Assembly: GCA_902776955.1 (NCBI GenBank)
Contig: CACYSG010000016.1
Coordinates: 1 to 64,000, forward strand
Source: an uncultured Bacteroidales bacterium
GTDB lineage: Bacteria > Bacteroidota > Bacteroidia > Bacteroidales > Muribaculaceae
Direction: 5' to 3'
DNA: 64,000 nucleotides
Shown here: one piece after another, positions 18,695-29,787 of the stretch
How positions within the stretch are numbered: the first letter of the stretch is position 1
How the letters are laid out: each line of letters begins with the position of its first letter
Program-made: the position numbers and the translations under genes
Notes under the pieces: model-generated
The model's database searches: none
What the model was told of the DNA's origin: nothing
What the model saw: only the letters and a program-made list of their open reading frames with translations

Positions 18695-20335
18695 ATGAAA
18701 CGATATATCACATATTGCCTGTTGATAGTCGCAGCCACATTGACGTTGGCTTCATGTGACAAGTTCCTCGAGGATAACCCCACCGACCGTCTGCTTGAGG
18801 ACGAGGCCTATAACACGGTTACCGACCTGTGGAATAATGCATTAGGCAGCATCTATCTCAACATTGGCGGTAGAGCCCCATCCCAGGGATTGCAGGGCAC
18901 CGCACGCGGCGTGTGGGACCTGAACACCTTCTCGACCGACGAGGCGATGATTCCCACAAGAGGTACCGACTGGTATGACGGCGGTATCTGGCAGAATCTG
19001 TTCCTGCATCGTTTCGGCAATGTCGATTTCACAGGCGACACATGGAATTACCTCTTCAAGGAGGTGCTCGCCTGTAACCGGGCGATTGAGCGCATCGATG
19101 CGTTCGCGAAGGCGCATCCTGGCCAGGACGTCAAGGAGATGCGCGCCGAGGCTCGTGCCCTGAGGGCGATGTTCTTGTTCTATGCCATGGACCTTTATGG
19201 CCGCGTGCCTGTCTTCATGAGTTCCAGCCCCACTGTGCAGGAAATGAAACTGCAGGACCGTTCGGTAGCGTTCAAGCACATTGTAAGCGAGTTGCAAGCT
19301 GTCGAGGGTGACCTTCCCAGCGTGCCGAGTCGCAGGTTTGGAGAGTACTATGGTCGCATGACGTCCTCGGTGGTGGATTTCCTCTTGGCGAAGGTGCTGT
19401 TGAATGCCGAAGTCTATGCCGATGATGATTGGACCGATGACCGGCACCCCGATGCATCGACAATGTTGTGGGACGTCTATGGCGAAACATTGAACACTTG
19501 GCAAGCGGTGGAGCGATACTGTATTATTATCTCAAGCAAAGGTTTCGAGCTGGCAGCTGATTTTAGGGACAACTTCGACATCAGCAACGAGGAGTCCCCC
19601 GAGTTGATATTCACCATACCGATGGACATCTACAACTATTCTAACCGATTCAGCCAGCAGTTCCGTTCGTTGCATTACAACCATGCGTCGGCACTGGGAC
19701 TGAATGGAGAGAACGGCCCGTGTGCCACGATCGAGGCAATGAAGACTTTCGGCTATGGCAAGGGGGTTGAAGCGGATATGCGCCTGTACTGGACGTACTA
19801 TTATGACCGGGTCTATCATGACCAGACTGGTGAGCCTGTCACGCTCGATGACGGGTCGCAGTTGGTTTACTACCCGATGGCGGTGAAACTCGACCTGTCA
19901 AATGACCCGTATGAGAAGACGGCTGGCGCTAGAATGAAAAAATATGAAATTGACCTGGCAGCGATGAGCGATGGACAGTTGCGCCGCAACGACATTGTGC
20001 TGTTCCGTTATGCCGACGTGCTGTTGATGCAGTGCGAGGCCATGCTGCGCGACGGCAGAGCAGGTGCTCAAGCCGATGCCTTGCTCAATTGGGTGCGTCA
20101 ACGTGTCGGCATGGCATCGCGAACTGCCACGCTTGACAATATACTCGAGGAACGCATGCTGGAACTGGCTTGGGAGGGATGGCGCCGCAACGACCTCATC
20201 CGCTTCGGCATGTTTACGCGACCATACACCGACCGTCCGCAGACCGATGGTGACCGCAATGGCTACACCCTCGTGTTCCCAATTCCCGGCGAGACACTCA
20301 GCGCCTGCGGCTGTGCACAGAATCCGGGATATTGA
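18695..20335 (+). CDS. SusD/RagB family outer-membrane nutrient-binding lipoprotein
   Basis: 546 residues. Lipoprotein signal LTLASCDKFLEDNPTD (acceptor Cys about 20). SusD features: N-terminal TPR-like helices (ALRAMFLFYAMDLYGRVPVFM) and the C-terminal signature RMLELAWEGWRRNDLIRFG. It caps the SusC barrel encoded just upstream and captures the ligand. The stop lies 14 bp before the ATG of the Fur-family gene. Confidence 0.9.
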   Translation: MKRYITYCLLIVAATLTLASCDKFLEDNPTDRLLEDEAYNTVTDLWNNALGSIYLNIGGRAPSQGLQGTARGVWDLNTFSTDEAMIPTRGTDWYDGGIWQNLFLHRFGNVDFTGDTWNYLFKEVLACNRAIERIDAFAKAHPGQDVKEMRAEARALRAMFLFYAMDLYGRVPVFMSSSPTVQEMKLQDRSVAFKHIVSELQAVEGDLPSVPSRRFGEYYGRMTSSVVDFLLAKVLLNAEVYADDDWTDDRHPDASTMLWDVYGETLNTWQAVERYCIIISSKGFELAADFRDNFDISNEESPELIFTIPMDIYNYSNRFSQQFRSLHYNHASALGLNGENGPCATIEAMKTFGYGKGVEADMRLYWTYYYDRVYHDQTGEPVTLDDGSQLVYYPMAVKLDLSNDPYEKTAGARMKKYEIDLAAMSDGQLRRNDIVLFRYADVLLMQCEAMLRDGRAGAQADALLNWVRQRVGMASRTATLDNILEERMLELAWEGWRRNDLIRFGMFTRPYTDRPQTDGDRNGYTLVFPIPGETLSACGCAQNPGY

Positions 20336-20349
20336 AGAATGAATGTGAA

Positions 20350-20793
20350 ATGAAGGACGAGAGTATATATATCACCCGGCTGGAAGCGCATGACGTGAAA
20401 CCCACGGCGTTGCGCATCCTGTTGTTGCGCACGATGATGGCCCACGTGGACGCCTTCTCGCTACAAAGCCTGGAGGACGAGTTGGACACGGTCGACAAAT
20501 CGACCATCTACCGCACCATCACCCTGTTCCTCACCCATCACCTCATCCATGCCATCGACGACGGCACCGGCATGTTCAAGTATGCCGTGTGCAGCCCCGA
20601 CTGCCACTGCGGCGAGGACGACGGCCACATCGACCACATGCACGCCCACTTCAACTGCGAGAAGTGCGGACGCACCTTCTGCCTGCAGACGACCCAAGTA
20701 CCGCTGGTCTCGCTGCCGGGCGACTTCAGGATCCACAGCATCAACTATGTACTCAAGGGCCTGTGCCCCGAATGCGTGAATCATCAGGGATAA
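20350..20793 (+). CDS. Fur family transcriptional regulator (Zur/PerR-like)
   Basis: 147 residues from the ATG at 20350 (MKDESIYITRLEAHDVKPT). A longer reading from a TTG at 20332 would overlap susD and is less likely. Winged-helix DNA-binding domain (TALRILLLRTMMAH, DKSTIYRTITLFLTHHLIH), then the metal-binding dimerisation domain with a His-rich hinge (DGHIDHMHAHFNCEKCGRTFCL) and a C-terminal CPEC pair, giving the structural CxxC/CxxC zinc site. Which metal or peroxide it senses cannot be told. Its place directly after a susCD pair suggests it controls that import system in response to a metal. Confidence 0.85.
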   Translation: MKDESIYITRLEAHDVKPTALRILLLRTMMAHVDAFSLQSLEDELDTVDKSTIYRTITLFLTHHLIHAIDDGTGMFKYAVCSPDCHCGEDDGHIDHMHAHFNCEKCGRTFCLQTTQVPLVSLPGDFRIHSINYVLKGLCPECVNHQG

Positions 20794-20854
20794 AACACTG
20801 AGCATTAAACAGACAAAACATTAAAAACAGACAAAACAATATAATCGGACTATT

Positions 20855-22549
<1,695 letters not shown>

Positions 22550-22550
22550 A

Positions 22551-22573
22551 GAGATAAGAGATAAGAGATAATA
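22551..22573 (+). repeat. (GAGATAA)n tandem repeat
   Basis: Three copies of the heptamer GAGATAA follow the ettA stop directly and lie just before the next gene. It belongs to the class of short-period intergenic repeats seen throughout the window. Confidence 0.7.
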
Positions 22574-22589
22574 AGTTAATAGATAGGAA

Positions 22590-23612
22590 ATGAATATGAG
22601 ACATCTGGTTTTAATCATTCTGGCATTGGCCATTGTTTCTTGCACGAGCAAGTGGCAACACGGCGACAGCATTAACAACGGCCACGACTTCTTGTGCAGT
22701 GTGGGCATCTATGACGACTCGCTCAACCTCAGCAGCAACGAGCTCCGCTATGATAACGATGGCGAGCAATATCCTCACAGGTTCCTCGACCTGGCCGACT
22801 GCCAGGCCTTGGGCATTGACAAGGTGATGTATGTGGACACAATGAACACCACTATAAGTGTGTGGGGCGTGAAGGACTATCCCGATAAGGGCATCACCCT
22901 GCTGCTGGGACACACGTCCTACAGCGACATGCGCACCGGTTGGCTGGCAACCTATGGCAAGGACGGCTTGATTGACTTCATGCGCTTGGGCGAGTGCGGC
23001 GGCGCCGTGAATCTGTCTTACTGGGACGACGTCGACGAGCACACCCGTCACATGGGCATCGACTCGATGCGCATGGTCTTGCCCAATGAATGGGGCAAAC
23101 CCATCAATGTGAGCCGTTGGATTTCCTACAACGAGCAGCGCGATGGAGTGGATACCGACTCCACCCTGTGGTTCATCGACAACGAGGTGCCTGTCACCAT
23201 CGGCAACGACGGTCGTTTCAACATCGGCAAGATTGGCACCGTCTATAGCTCCGACTCCACCATTCTCACTCCTTACTGGCGTGACAAACGCGCTCTTGAG
23301 GTGCTGTCATGGACACCGCTGAGCGACACGACCTTCTATGACCGGGTAGAGGCTTTCCTCAACGAAGCACAGGGCCACATCACCGAGCCCGCCCAGCTGA
23401 TGGGCGACTTCACCACACTGACCATGGACAGGTTCTACGGCGACGGTCAACGCATGATGCAGTGGTGCTGTGATCACCCCGATTCACAATTAACACGCGG
23501 GATGGTCAGTTTCATGAAGGAAATCAATCCCGAGTGGATCCTCAACGAGCTCAATAGGATCAAGGATCCCGCTCTCATCGCCCGCAGCAAAAAGCTGATA
23601 GGCTTGAAATAG
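22590..23612 (+). CDS. Lipoprotein of unknown function
   Basis: 340 residues with a lipoprotein signal (ALAIVSCTSKW, acceptor Cys about 18). The mature part is acidic and aromatic-rich, predicted soluble and mostly beta in the first 240 residues, with helices at the C-terminus. No family recognised. It follows ettA by 40 bp and ends at a strong bidirectional hairpin. Confidence 0.7.
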   Translation: MNMRHLVLIILALAIVSCTSKWQHGDSINNGHDFLCSVGIYDDSLNLSSNELRYDNDGEQYPHRFLDLADCQALGIDKVMYVDTMNTTISVWGVKDYPDKGITLLLGHTSYSDMRTGWLATYGKDGLIDFMRLGECGGAVNLSYWDDVDEHTRHMGIDSMRMVLPNEWGKPINVSRWISYNEQRDGVDTDSTLWFIDNEVPVTIGNDGRFNIGKIGTVYSSDSTILTPYWRDKRALEVLSWTPLSDTTFYDRVEAFLNEAQGHITEPAQLMGDFTTLTMDRFYGDGQRMMQWCCDHPDSQLTRGMVSFMKEINPEWILNELNRIKDPALIARSKKLIGLK

Positions 23613-23630
23613 CCAAGCCACCGAGATAAC

Positions 23631-23696
23631 GGAGATAACGGATAAAACGGAGATGACGGGGCAATTCCCGTGATTTCCGTTTTATCCGTTATCTCC
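23631..23696. terminator. 20-bp perfect inverted repeat, bidirectional terminator
   Basis: The arm at 23631-23650 is exactly complementary to the arm at 23677-23696, with a further short stem (ACGGG/CCCGT) inside the loop. Each arm is built from GATAACGGA/GATAAAACGGA-type units that continue outside the stem. It sits between converging genes and would stop transcription from both sides. Confidence 0.7.
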
Positions 23697-23710
23697 GTTT
23701 TATCCGTTTT

Positions 23711-24028
23711 TTACACGTCGGCGGCATGAAGGAGCGAGACGATGGTCTGCCACAGGACGGTAAGGGTCACGCCGCCCATGATCACGTTATAGAGGACGTC
23801 GCGCACGGTGATGGCTCCCCAATCCTGGCCATGCCACATCATCAGCCAGCACAGGCAACATGCCACCAGTGCAATGGCAAAGACGATCACGGTCGACCAT
23901 GAGCCACGCTCGCGGCGCTCGGGCAGCTTGTTGAGCACGCGCCGGGTGAACCACTCGTTCTCGCCGGGGTCATGGGCGCCCTGCTTGAGCACCTGCGCCA
24001 GTTTCTTGTCTTCTTCGTTGGTATTCAT
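23711..24028 (-). CDS. Single- or double-pass membrane protein, probable anti-sigma partner
   Basis: 105 residues. The N-terminal cytoplasmic part (about 1-40, EDKKLAQVLKQGAHDPGENEWFTRRVLNKLPERRER) has the look of small Bacteroidetes anti-sigma-like proteins (possibly DUF5056). Two hydrophobic segments follow (about 46-64 and 75-98). It begins 14 bp after the ECF sigma factor gene, which supports a sigma-partner role; this is inference from context. Confidence 0.65.
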   Translation of the reverse strand: MNTNEEDKKLAQVLKQGAHDPGENEWFTRRVLNKLPERRERGSWSTVIVFAIALVACCLCWLMMWHGQDWGAITVRDVLYNVIMGGVTLTVLWQTIVSLLHAADV

Positions 24029-24042
24029 ATCTTAGTAACGAT

Positions 24043-24573
24043 TTAGTTGTCAATAAATTGTTTCATTTTGCCTTTGGCACGATGAATCAGCGACTTTACC
24101 GAGCCCTCGGGCAACTGCATGATCTTGGAAACCTGCTTCAAGGGCTGGTCCTCGATATAGAACAGGGTGACGGCCACGCGCTCGTTGTCATTGAGGCGGG
24201 TGAGCGCTTCCTGCACGGTCATCGACGCGTCGATGGCCTCGGTGGCGGCGGTACTCACGTCTCCCAGCCGTGAGATGTCCTCGACATGTTCCTCGACGTG
24301 CTTGCGCGCTTGGCTGTAGAACTCGTTATAGGCGATGCGGTATAGCCACGTGCCGAACGACGACAGCCCCTTAAAACTCCTGATGCCCACATAGGCCTTG
24401 ATGAAAGTCTCCTGCGCCAGGTCGTCGGTGAGCATTTCGTCGCCCATGGTCAGGTTCAGCAGGAACCTGCGCACGCGCGGCTGATAAGCACCGACGAGCT
24501 GGCCGAATGCGTCCCGGTTGTCGGCCAGGGCGCATTGCGACAGCAGTCTTATTTCATCAAGCTTGGAAAGCAT
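24043..24573 (-). CDS. ECF-type RNA polymerase sigma-70 factor
   Basis: 176 residues. Region 2 is DAFGQLVGAYQPRVRRFLLNL with DDLAQETFIKAY and GTWLYRIAYNEF. Region 4 is ALTRLNDNERVAVTLFY with the helix-turn-helix LKQVSKIMQLPEGSVKSLIHRAKGKMK. It directs RNA polymerase to stress or envelope promoters. It is in an operon with the small membrane protein downstream and is likely controlled by it. Confidence 0.9.
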   Translation of the reverse strand: MLSKLDEIRLLSQCALADNRDAFGQLVGAYQPRVRRFLLNLTMGDEMLTDDLAQETFIKAYVGIRSFKGLSSFGTWLYRIAYNEFYSQARKHVEEHVEDISRLGDVSTAATEAIDASMTVQEALTRLNDNERVAVTLFYIEDQPLKQVSKIMQLPEGSVKSLIHRAKGKMKQFIDN

Positions 24574-24648
24574 ATTGTGTTACTTTATCTTCTTCTGACC
24601 CCACGCTAAAGCGCTAAGCCGCAAAGATTCATTTCTAGACACTCGAGA

Positions 24649-25560
24649 TTAATACGGTTGATAGGGTGTGTTGTCGTCCTCCTTATAATCCTGGTCAAAG
24701 GCGGGTGGCACGGGGATGCCTTCGCGCATGGGCTCTCGGGGCGGCATCTGCTGGCTGCGTTTCCAAGCCTCCTGCAGAGCCTTTTGCTCCTTGTAGAGGA
24801 TAAAGCCCTTGCACACGCCCACGAACATCAGGGCCAAACCGATGGGCCAGAACGGATTTTCAAAGTCGCCAATGGCTACACTGAAGAGGACCAATAATGC
24901 TCCCCACCCTATCCACTTGACGGCGGGCATCAGGGCGCGCCAGTTGACCATATCGGTCATCACGATGGGATTGGCGGCAGTAGTTCCCTGGATGGGAGTA
25001 CCCACGGGCACTCCGCCCGGCTGCTGGGGTGCGGCTGCATTGGCCACAGGAGGCGCTGCCACTACAGGCTGCTGCACATAGATGGCGCTGCGCTTGACAT
25101 CGTTGAGCGACAGCTCGTTAAGCGGGTAGTTGTTCTCAATGGCCTTCTCGATGACGCGGTACTTGTTGCGGCGGTTCAGGAACCTGAAGAGCAGTACCAG
25201 GGTCACCAGTCCCAGCAAACAGAAAGTGCCGCTGATGGCCATTTGCTTGACCACACTAGCCCACTGGTTGCTGATCTCCTTGATGTCCTCAGGAGCAAGT
25301 TCCCCCATCTGGTCACCGATTTCCACAGTAGTACTGCCAGCGGTGAGAGTATCATCAAGCGCCGCATTGATTTTGTCACGCACCTTCTGCATCGGGAGTC
25401 CGCTCAGGGTTACCGACTCTTTTCCATCGGTAACGACAATCGTATCACCCTTAAATTCGATATCGGCCTTGTTCTTGGCAGGCGTGGCTTTGACAGCGGG
25501 ACCTGCCGTGGCTGCGATTGACGACAGCAGCATCATGAATATCAAAATTGTCTTTTTCAT
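24649..25560 (-). CDS. Membrane protein with N-terminal signal peptide (DUF6249-like)
   Basis: 303 residues: signal peptide (1-19), a soluble periplasmic part to about 125, one transmembrane helix (ISGTFCLLGLVTLVLLFRFLNRR), a Pro/Ala-rich linker (VVAAPPVANAAAPQQPGGVP), then two more hydrophobic segments (about 215-262) and a Pro-rich tail. The pattern resembles Bacteroidales DUF6249 proteins. It lies just upstream (in transcription) of the ECF sigma factor gene, about 75 bp apart, and may belong to the same regulatory module. Function unknown. Confidence 0.65.
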   Translation of the reverse strand: MKKTILIFMMLLSSIAATAGPAVKATPAKNKADIEFKGDTIVVTDGKESVTLSGLPMQKVRDKINAALDDTLTAGSTTVEIGDQMGELAPEDIKEISNQWASVVKQMAISGTFCLLGLVTLVLLFRFLNRRNKYRVIEKAIENNYPLNELSLNDVKRSAIYVQQPVVAAPPVANAAAPQQPGGVPVGTPIQGTTAANPIVMTDMVNWRALMPAVKWIGWGALLVLFSVAIGDFENPFWPIGLALMFVGVCKGFILYKEQKALQEAWKRSQQMPPREPMREGIPVPPAFDQDYKEDDNTPYQPY

Positions 25561-25694
25561 TGTCTTATCGTTTTATTTGTTTGTTATTGTTTCTTGTCCT
25601 TGGCGGCTGCGCTTGTCGGCCGCTTTCATGCATTAGATGCATTACATCACCTAAAAAGTTGCACAAAGATGAGAAAAATTTCGGAAAAAGTATC

Positions 25695-25702
25695 TAAATT
25701 TG
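25695..25702 (+). promoter_or_regulatory. -7 box for the GHL10 gene
   Basis: TAAATTTG matches TAnnTTTG, about 48 nt before the ATG at 25750. No TTTG at 19-21 nt upstream. Confidence 0.4.
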
Positions 25703-25749
25703 TGGCTATTAACCAAATTAATAGTGATTTAACCTCTCAAAAACAAACA

Positions 25750-28416
25750 ATGATGAAACGTTTCCTACTTCTTCTCATAGCCATTGCCTTCACTGCCGGC
25801 ATCAGCATCAATGCCCAGGAGGCCCAAAAACGTGAAATGCGTGCCGCCTGGGTTGCCACCGTCTATGGCATCGACTGGCCCACCACCCTCAACAACGCCA
25901 GCGCCCAAAAAGCCGAACTCAACGCCTATCTGGACAACCTCCAGGCCCAACACTTTAATGCCATCTTCTTCCAGGTGCGCTCGATGTGTGATGCCTTTTA
26001 CCAGTCCAGCTACGAGCCGTGGTCGAGTTACCTGACGGGTACCCGCGGCAAGAATCCGGGTTACGACCCGCTGCAGTATGCCGTCGAGCAGTGCCATCTC
26101 CGCGGCATCCAATGCCACGCCTGGGTCAACCCCTACCGCTGGAGTGCGAGCGCGAGCAACAACTGGAACACCCCTCAGGATCAGGATCTGAAAAACAAGG
26201 GCATGTTGCTGGCCTACAACAACGGCAGCACGACGACGACCATCCTCAATCCCGGTCTGCCCGCCACGCGCGAGCGCATCGTCAATGTTATCAGGGAAAT
26301 CATCACCAATTACGATGTTGACGGCATCGTGTTTGATGATTACTTCTATCCCAACGGCATTCCCGCCAACAACAAAGCCGAGGACTACAACCTGTGGAAC
26401 GACTCCGCCGTGGACATGACTTTCGCCGACTGGCGCCGCAATAACGTCAACATGATGGTTGCCGATGTCTATAACATGATACAGGAGACCAAACCCGAGG
26501 TGCGCTTCGGCATCAGCCCCGCCGGTGTGGCAGGCACACGCAGCACGTCGGCATCCCAGCATGGCGTGACCCCTTGTCCCACAGGCAGCGACTGGCAGTA
26601 TAACGGCATCTTCAGCGACCCGCTGGCATGGCTGGAGCAGGGCTCCATCGACTACATATCTCCCCAACTTTACTGGAAGACGAACCACACGACCAACCCC
26701 TTCGGGCCGTTGACCGACTGGTGGAGCTACATCGCCAAACACTATGGCCGCCACCACTACGCGAGCCACAGCATCTCGTTCCTCGCATCACAGAGCAACA
26801 CCACCAGCGACTGGGCCGAAATCACCACACAGGTGAACTACTCGCGCCAATACACCGAGAACAACGCGCCTGGTGCCGTGCTCTACAGTGCCAAGAACAT
26901 CAACGGCAACAACGGCGGTGTCGCCGGTTTGGGCAATTACCTGCTCGCCAATGCCTTCCAGCACCCGGCCATAATTCCCGCCGTGACGTGGAAGACAGCC
27001 CCAGGCTATGCCGCCCCCACGGGCCTTGCTTCGAACAATAGCGCCCTCGAATGGGACGTGCAGGAGGGCACATTGGTGAAGTATTCGGTCTATGCCATCC
27101 CTCAGGACGTTACCAACGACGCTGCGGCGAGCACGGCATTTGGCGGCATCAAGAGCGACTACCTGTTGGGCTTGAGCTATAAGCCCTCCTTTGAGTTGCC
27201 GTCGGACTACCGCAGCGGATACCGCTATGCAGTGTGCGTCATCGATGGCTACGGCAACGAGAGCGAACCCGCCTATCTGAACGAGAATCCCGATGATCCC
27301 ACACCCGACCCCTCCACGGTGACCTATAGCATCGAGAAAGTGTGGGAAATCTCCGACCTCTCGTTCCTCAACACGCCCGACGTGCGGCAGGGATTCGGCA
27401 TGAACGGCAAATTCTACGTCAACGACAAGGTCACAAGCACCATCTATGAGATAGGACAAAACGGATTGACGGGCATCACCTATGAGGGAGGCAGCAACTG
27501 CGGCCTCTCCCGCGACGAGGCAGGCAACCTGGTGGTGAGCAATGCCCTATTCCCCAACGCATGGATCGGCAGTCCCACCCTCAAGGTCATTAACCCCATG
27601 ACGGGTGCTGTCACAACCCACACGTTGCCTACCGACCTCATTAACTTTGGCCGCAGCGACAACATCGGCTTCGCAAAGGGCAACCTGCTCGAAGACGGCG
27701 AAATCTACTTCGTCGGTGCCAATAGCGGGACGAGCATCAGCCGAATCGCCATCAGCGATGGTACTGTGGATACCGACAATTCCTATCTGGCCAACTGCGA
27801 CGGTGTGACAACGAGCAACACCACGGTGCTCAACTATTACACCGACCTGGAGGGTAACGACGCGGTGCTCTACGTCACCCGCAATGCTCCCCCAGTCAAG
27901 ATGGCCCCCGACGGTGACGACTTCACCGGCATGGCTTTCTCCCTGCCCAACAAGGGGGCCTGCAACGGCGCATTCCCGTTTGTTTGGGACGGGAAAGAGC
28001 TGGTTGTCTATCCCACTTTGAGCAATTACCGTGACGGCTTTGCCGTGGCCGAGATGAACGCCGCCGAGCCCTTGGTAAACGTTCCCCAAAGGGCCACCGC
28101 CAATGCCAATGACCACACCAACAACTGGCTTAATGCCGAGGTGGTTGACGCGCGTCATGTCACCATCTACCAGTACTATCCCGGCGGCCACGCCACCGTG
28201 TGGCGCCTGACCAAGCAGGGCGGCGTCCTGCGCGGCGATGTCGATGACAACGGCGATGTCAACATTACCGATGTCACGCTGCTCATCAGCTACGTCTTGA
28301 ACAATTCCGGTGACATCAACCTGGCGAATGCCGATTGCGACAGCAACGACGAAATCAGCATCACCGATGTCACGTTGCTCATCAGTTATGTCCTCAGCGG
28401 TTCTTGGCCCGACTGA
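25750..28416 (+). CDS. Secreted GHL10 (DUF187/DigH-like) glycosidase with dockerin-like tail
   Basis: 888 residues from the ATG at 25750. A longer in-frame reading from 25594 adds 52 residues ahead of a perfect signal peptide and is rejected. After the signal peptide (MMKRFLLLLIAIAFTAGISINA) comes the glycosyl-hydrolase-like 10 domain: KREMRAAWVATVYGIDWP, HFNAIFFQVRSMCDAFY, RGIQCHAWVNPYRW, DYDVDGIVFDDYFYP-like region and DYISPQLYWKTN. E. coli DigH of this family cleaves denuded peptidoglycan glycan strands. A fibronectin-like segment, a roughly 300-residue propeller-like region and a dockerin-like doublet (GDVDDNGDVNITDV; DSNDEISITDV) follow. The tail matches those of the proteases at 1.4-11 kb and the amylase at 61.6 kb. 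Exact substrate is uncertain. Confidence 0.85.
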   Translation: MMKRFLLLLIAIAFTAGISINAQEAQKREMRAAWVATVYGIDWPTTLNNASAQKAELNAYLDNLQAQHFNAIFFQVRSMCDAFYQSSYEPWSSYLTGTRGKNPGYDPLQYAVEQCHLRGIQCHAWVNPYRWSASASNNWNTPQDQDLKNKGMLLAYNNGSTTTTILNPGLPATRERIVNVIREIITNYDVDGIVFDDYFYPNGIPANNKAEDYNLWNDSAVDMTFADWRRNNVNMMVADVYNMIQETKPEVRFGISPAGVAGTRSTSASQHGVTPCPTGSDWQYNGIFSDPLAWLEQGSIDYISPQLYWKTNHTTNPFGPLTDWWSYIAKHYGRHHYASHSISFLASQSNTTSDWAEITTQVNYSRQYTENNAPGAVLYSAKNINGNNGGVAGLGNYLLANAFQHPAIIPAVTWKTAPGYAAPTGLASNNSALEWDVQEGTLVKYSVYAIPQDVTNDAAASTAFGGIKSDYLLGLSYKPSFELPSDYRSGYRYAVCVIDGYGNESEPAYLNENPDDPTPDPSTVTYSIEKVWEISDLSFLNTPDVRQGFGMNGKFYVNDKVTSTIYEIGQNGLTGITYEGGSNCGLSRDEAGNLVVSNALFPNAWIGSPTLKVINPMTGAVTTHTLPTDLINFGRSDNIGFAKGNLLEDGEIYFVGANSGTSISRIAISDGTVDTDNSYLANCDGVTTSNTTVLNYYTDLEGNDAVLYVTRNAPPVKMAPDGDDFTGMAFSLPNKGACNGAFPFVWDGKELVVYPTLSNYRDGFAVAEMNAAEPLVNVPQRATANANDHTNNWLNAEVVDARHVTIYQYYPGGHATVWRLTKQGGVLRGDVDDNGDVNITDVTLLISYVLNNSGDINLANADCDSNDEISITDVTLLISYVLSGSWPD

Positions 28417-28508
28417 GGCCGCTAACCCTCCCCTCCCACATCAAATCGCCGCCCGAAGGAAGAGACTGTGCTCCTTCCCTCGGGCGGCGATTGTGCTTTG
28501 GCAAGACC

Positions 28509-29084
28509 TCACTTGGTATCTTCCAAATCCTCAAGTTGCTCGAGGACGTCGCGATAGTGGCGCTGGGTCTTGAAGTGCACTTTCAAGCCAACCAATGCGC
28601 CGACAAGGATGCCCACGATGCAACAAGGCACCAAATACTCGTTGACACCTGTCTTCTGTGCCATCTCATAGATAGCCCATGAGGCCCAAGCCACTGCCAC
28701 GGGAATGCCGAACCACGGCCAATTGCCATCGCGCTTCTTGGCAAGAGCCAGTTTGCGCCTCACCTCCACCAGATTACCACCCATCAAGTTGTAGTCTCGC
28801 AGGACGCTTCCGTTAATGTAGATGAATCCTACAACCGCGAGCATCAGCACACACAGGGCAATCCACAGGGCAACAGAAAGGCCGTTAAGCATCACAAAGG
28901 CCCAGTAACCATAGGGAATCATCGCCAGAGCTATAATTGTCATGACCAGATAGCGTCTGTTGATGGTACTTACATTCCGCTTGATGGAACGGCGGATGAA
29001 GCGGTCGTTAACGATCGTCTGGCTCTCGAGTTTATCTTTCAATATCGCCATTTGCTGGCGCATTTCGTCAAGTTCGTAATCCAT
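28509..29084 (-). CDS. Four-helix membrane protein, probable partner of the adjacent ECF sigma factor
   Basis: 191 residues: a cytoplasmic N-terminal coiled-coil-like stretch (MDYELDEMRQQMAILKDKLESQ), two transmembrane pairs (about 47-90 and 125-165) and a charged C-terminal helix. No named family recognised. It begins 17 bp after the sigma factor gene at 29102-29578, matching the common sigma/membrane-regulator arrangement in Bacteroidales. Confidence 0.7.
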   Translation of the reverse strand: MDYELDEMRQQMAILKDKLESQTIVNDRFIRRSIKRNVSTINRRYLVMTIIALAMIPYGYWAFVMLNGLSVALWIALCVLMLAVVGFIYINGSVLRDYNLMGGNLVEVRRKLALAKKRDGNWPWFGIPVAVAWASWAIYEMAQKTGVNEYLVPCCIVGILVGALVGLKVHFKTQRHYRDVLEQLEDLEDTK

Positions 29085-29101
29085 AATCTTAAAGTTTTTT
29101 T

Positions 29102-29578
29102 TTAATCGTTCATTTTTTTGAGTTCTTCTTTAATGCGGTACAGGCGGGTAGCCACTGCAGTAGTCGAGATTCCCACCACCTGGCCGATTTCCTCGTAGGG
29201 CATATTCTCCAGCCACAGCAGCACGATGGCACGGTCAAAGGGCTGCAGGCGGCTGATGCGCTTGTGAAGCATGTCCACCTGGCGGGTATCGGCGTCATGG
29301 TCCTCAAACAGGTTGATGTTCATCGACAGCGGCTCGGTGACCGTGCGGCGCTTCTTGCGCTCCTGGGATATGCAGGTGTTCAGTGCCACGCGGTAAATCC
29401 ACGTCTTCACATTGCTGCGGTTCTCAAAACCTTCAAAGCCCCGCCACAGGTTGATAATCGCCTCTTGGAAGAGGTCGTTCACCTCGTCGGCATCTTTCGA
29501 GAACATGTAGCACACAGTATAGATGGTGCTCTTGTTCTGCTTGATGGTTTGTGCAAATTTGCTTTCCAGTTCGTTCAT
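29102..29578 (-). CDS. ECF-type RNA polymerase sigma-70 factor
   Basis: 158 residues. Region 2: YTVCYMFSKDADEVNDLFQEAIINLW and NVKTWIYRVALNTCIS. Region 4: RLQPFDRAIVLLWLENMPYEEIGQVVGISTTAVATRLYRIKEELKK. Second ECF sigma factor of the window, of a different subgroup from the one at 24043-24573. Cotranscribed with the membrane protein downstream. Confidence 0.88.
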   Translation of the reverse strand: MNELESKFAQTIKQNKSTIYTVCYMFSKDADEVNDLFQEAIINLWRGFEGFENRSNVKTWIYRVALNTCISQERKKRRTVTEPLSMNINLFEDHDADTRQVDMLHKRISRLQPFDRAIVLLWLENMPYEEIGQVVGISTTAVATRLYRIKEELKKMND

Positions 29579-29722
29579 TTTTCTAGCGTTTTAAAACTTT
29601 CTTTTGCCCGTTAGACGCACGTCGCTCAAAAAAATCACACAAAAATAAAAAAATTTTCTGATAACCGATTGACGTGATCTTGCTGTCGGAATCATATCGA
29701 AATTGAAAAAGTTGGCACGCAA

Positions 29723-29754
29723 TTTGCCAATGTGGGTGAAGAGTAGTAATTTTG
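29723..29754 (+). promoter_or_regulatory. Promoter of panC-panD
   Basis: TTTG (29723-29726), 20 nt, TAATTTTG (29747-29754), a full match to the Bacteroidetes consensus, 33 nt before the panC ATG. Confidence 0.7.
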
Positions 29755-29787
29755 CAGTTTGAATTCACATCTTATAATTAAAGAAGC

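Noticed and set aside
20332..20349. TTG start for the Fur-family gene overlapping susD
   Set aside because: The ATG at 20350 gives a normal Fur-type N-terminus and avoids the overlap.
25594..25749. 52-residue N-terminal extension of the GHL10 protein
   Set aside because: It precedes a perfect signal peptide at 25750 and overlaps the -7 box.
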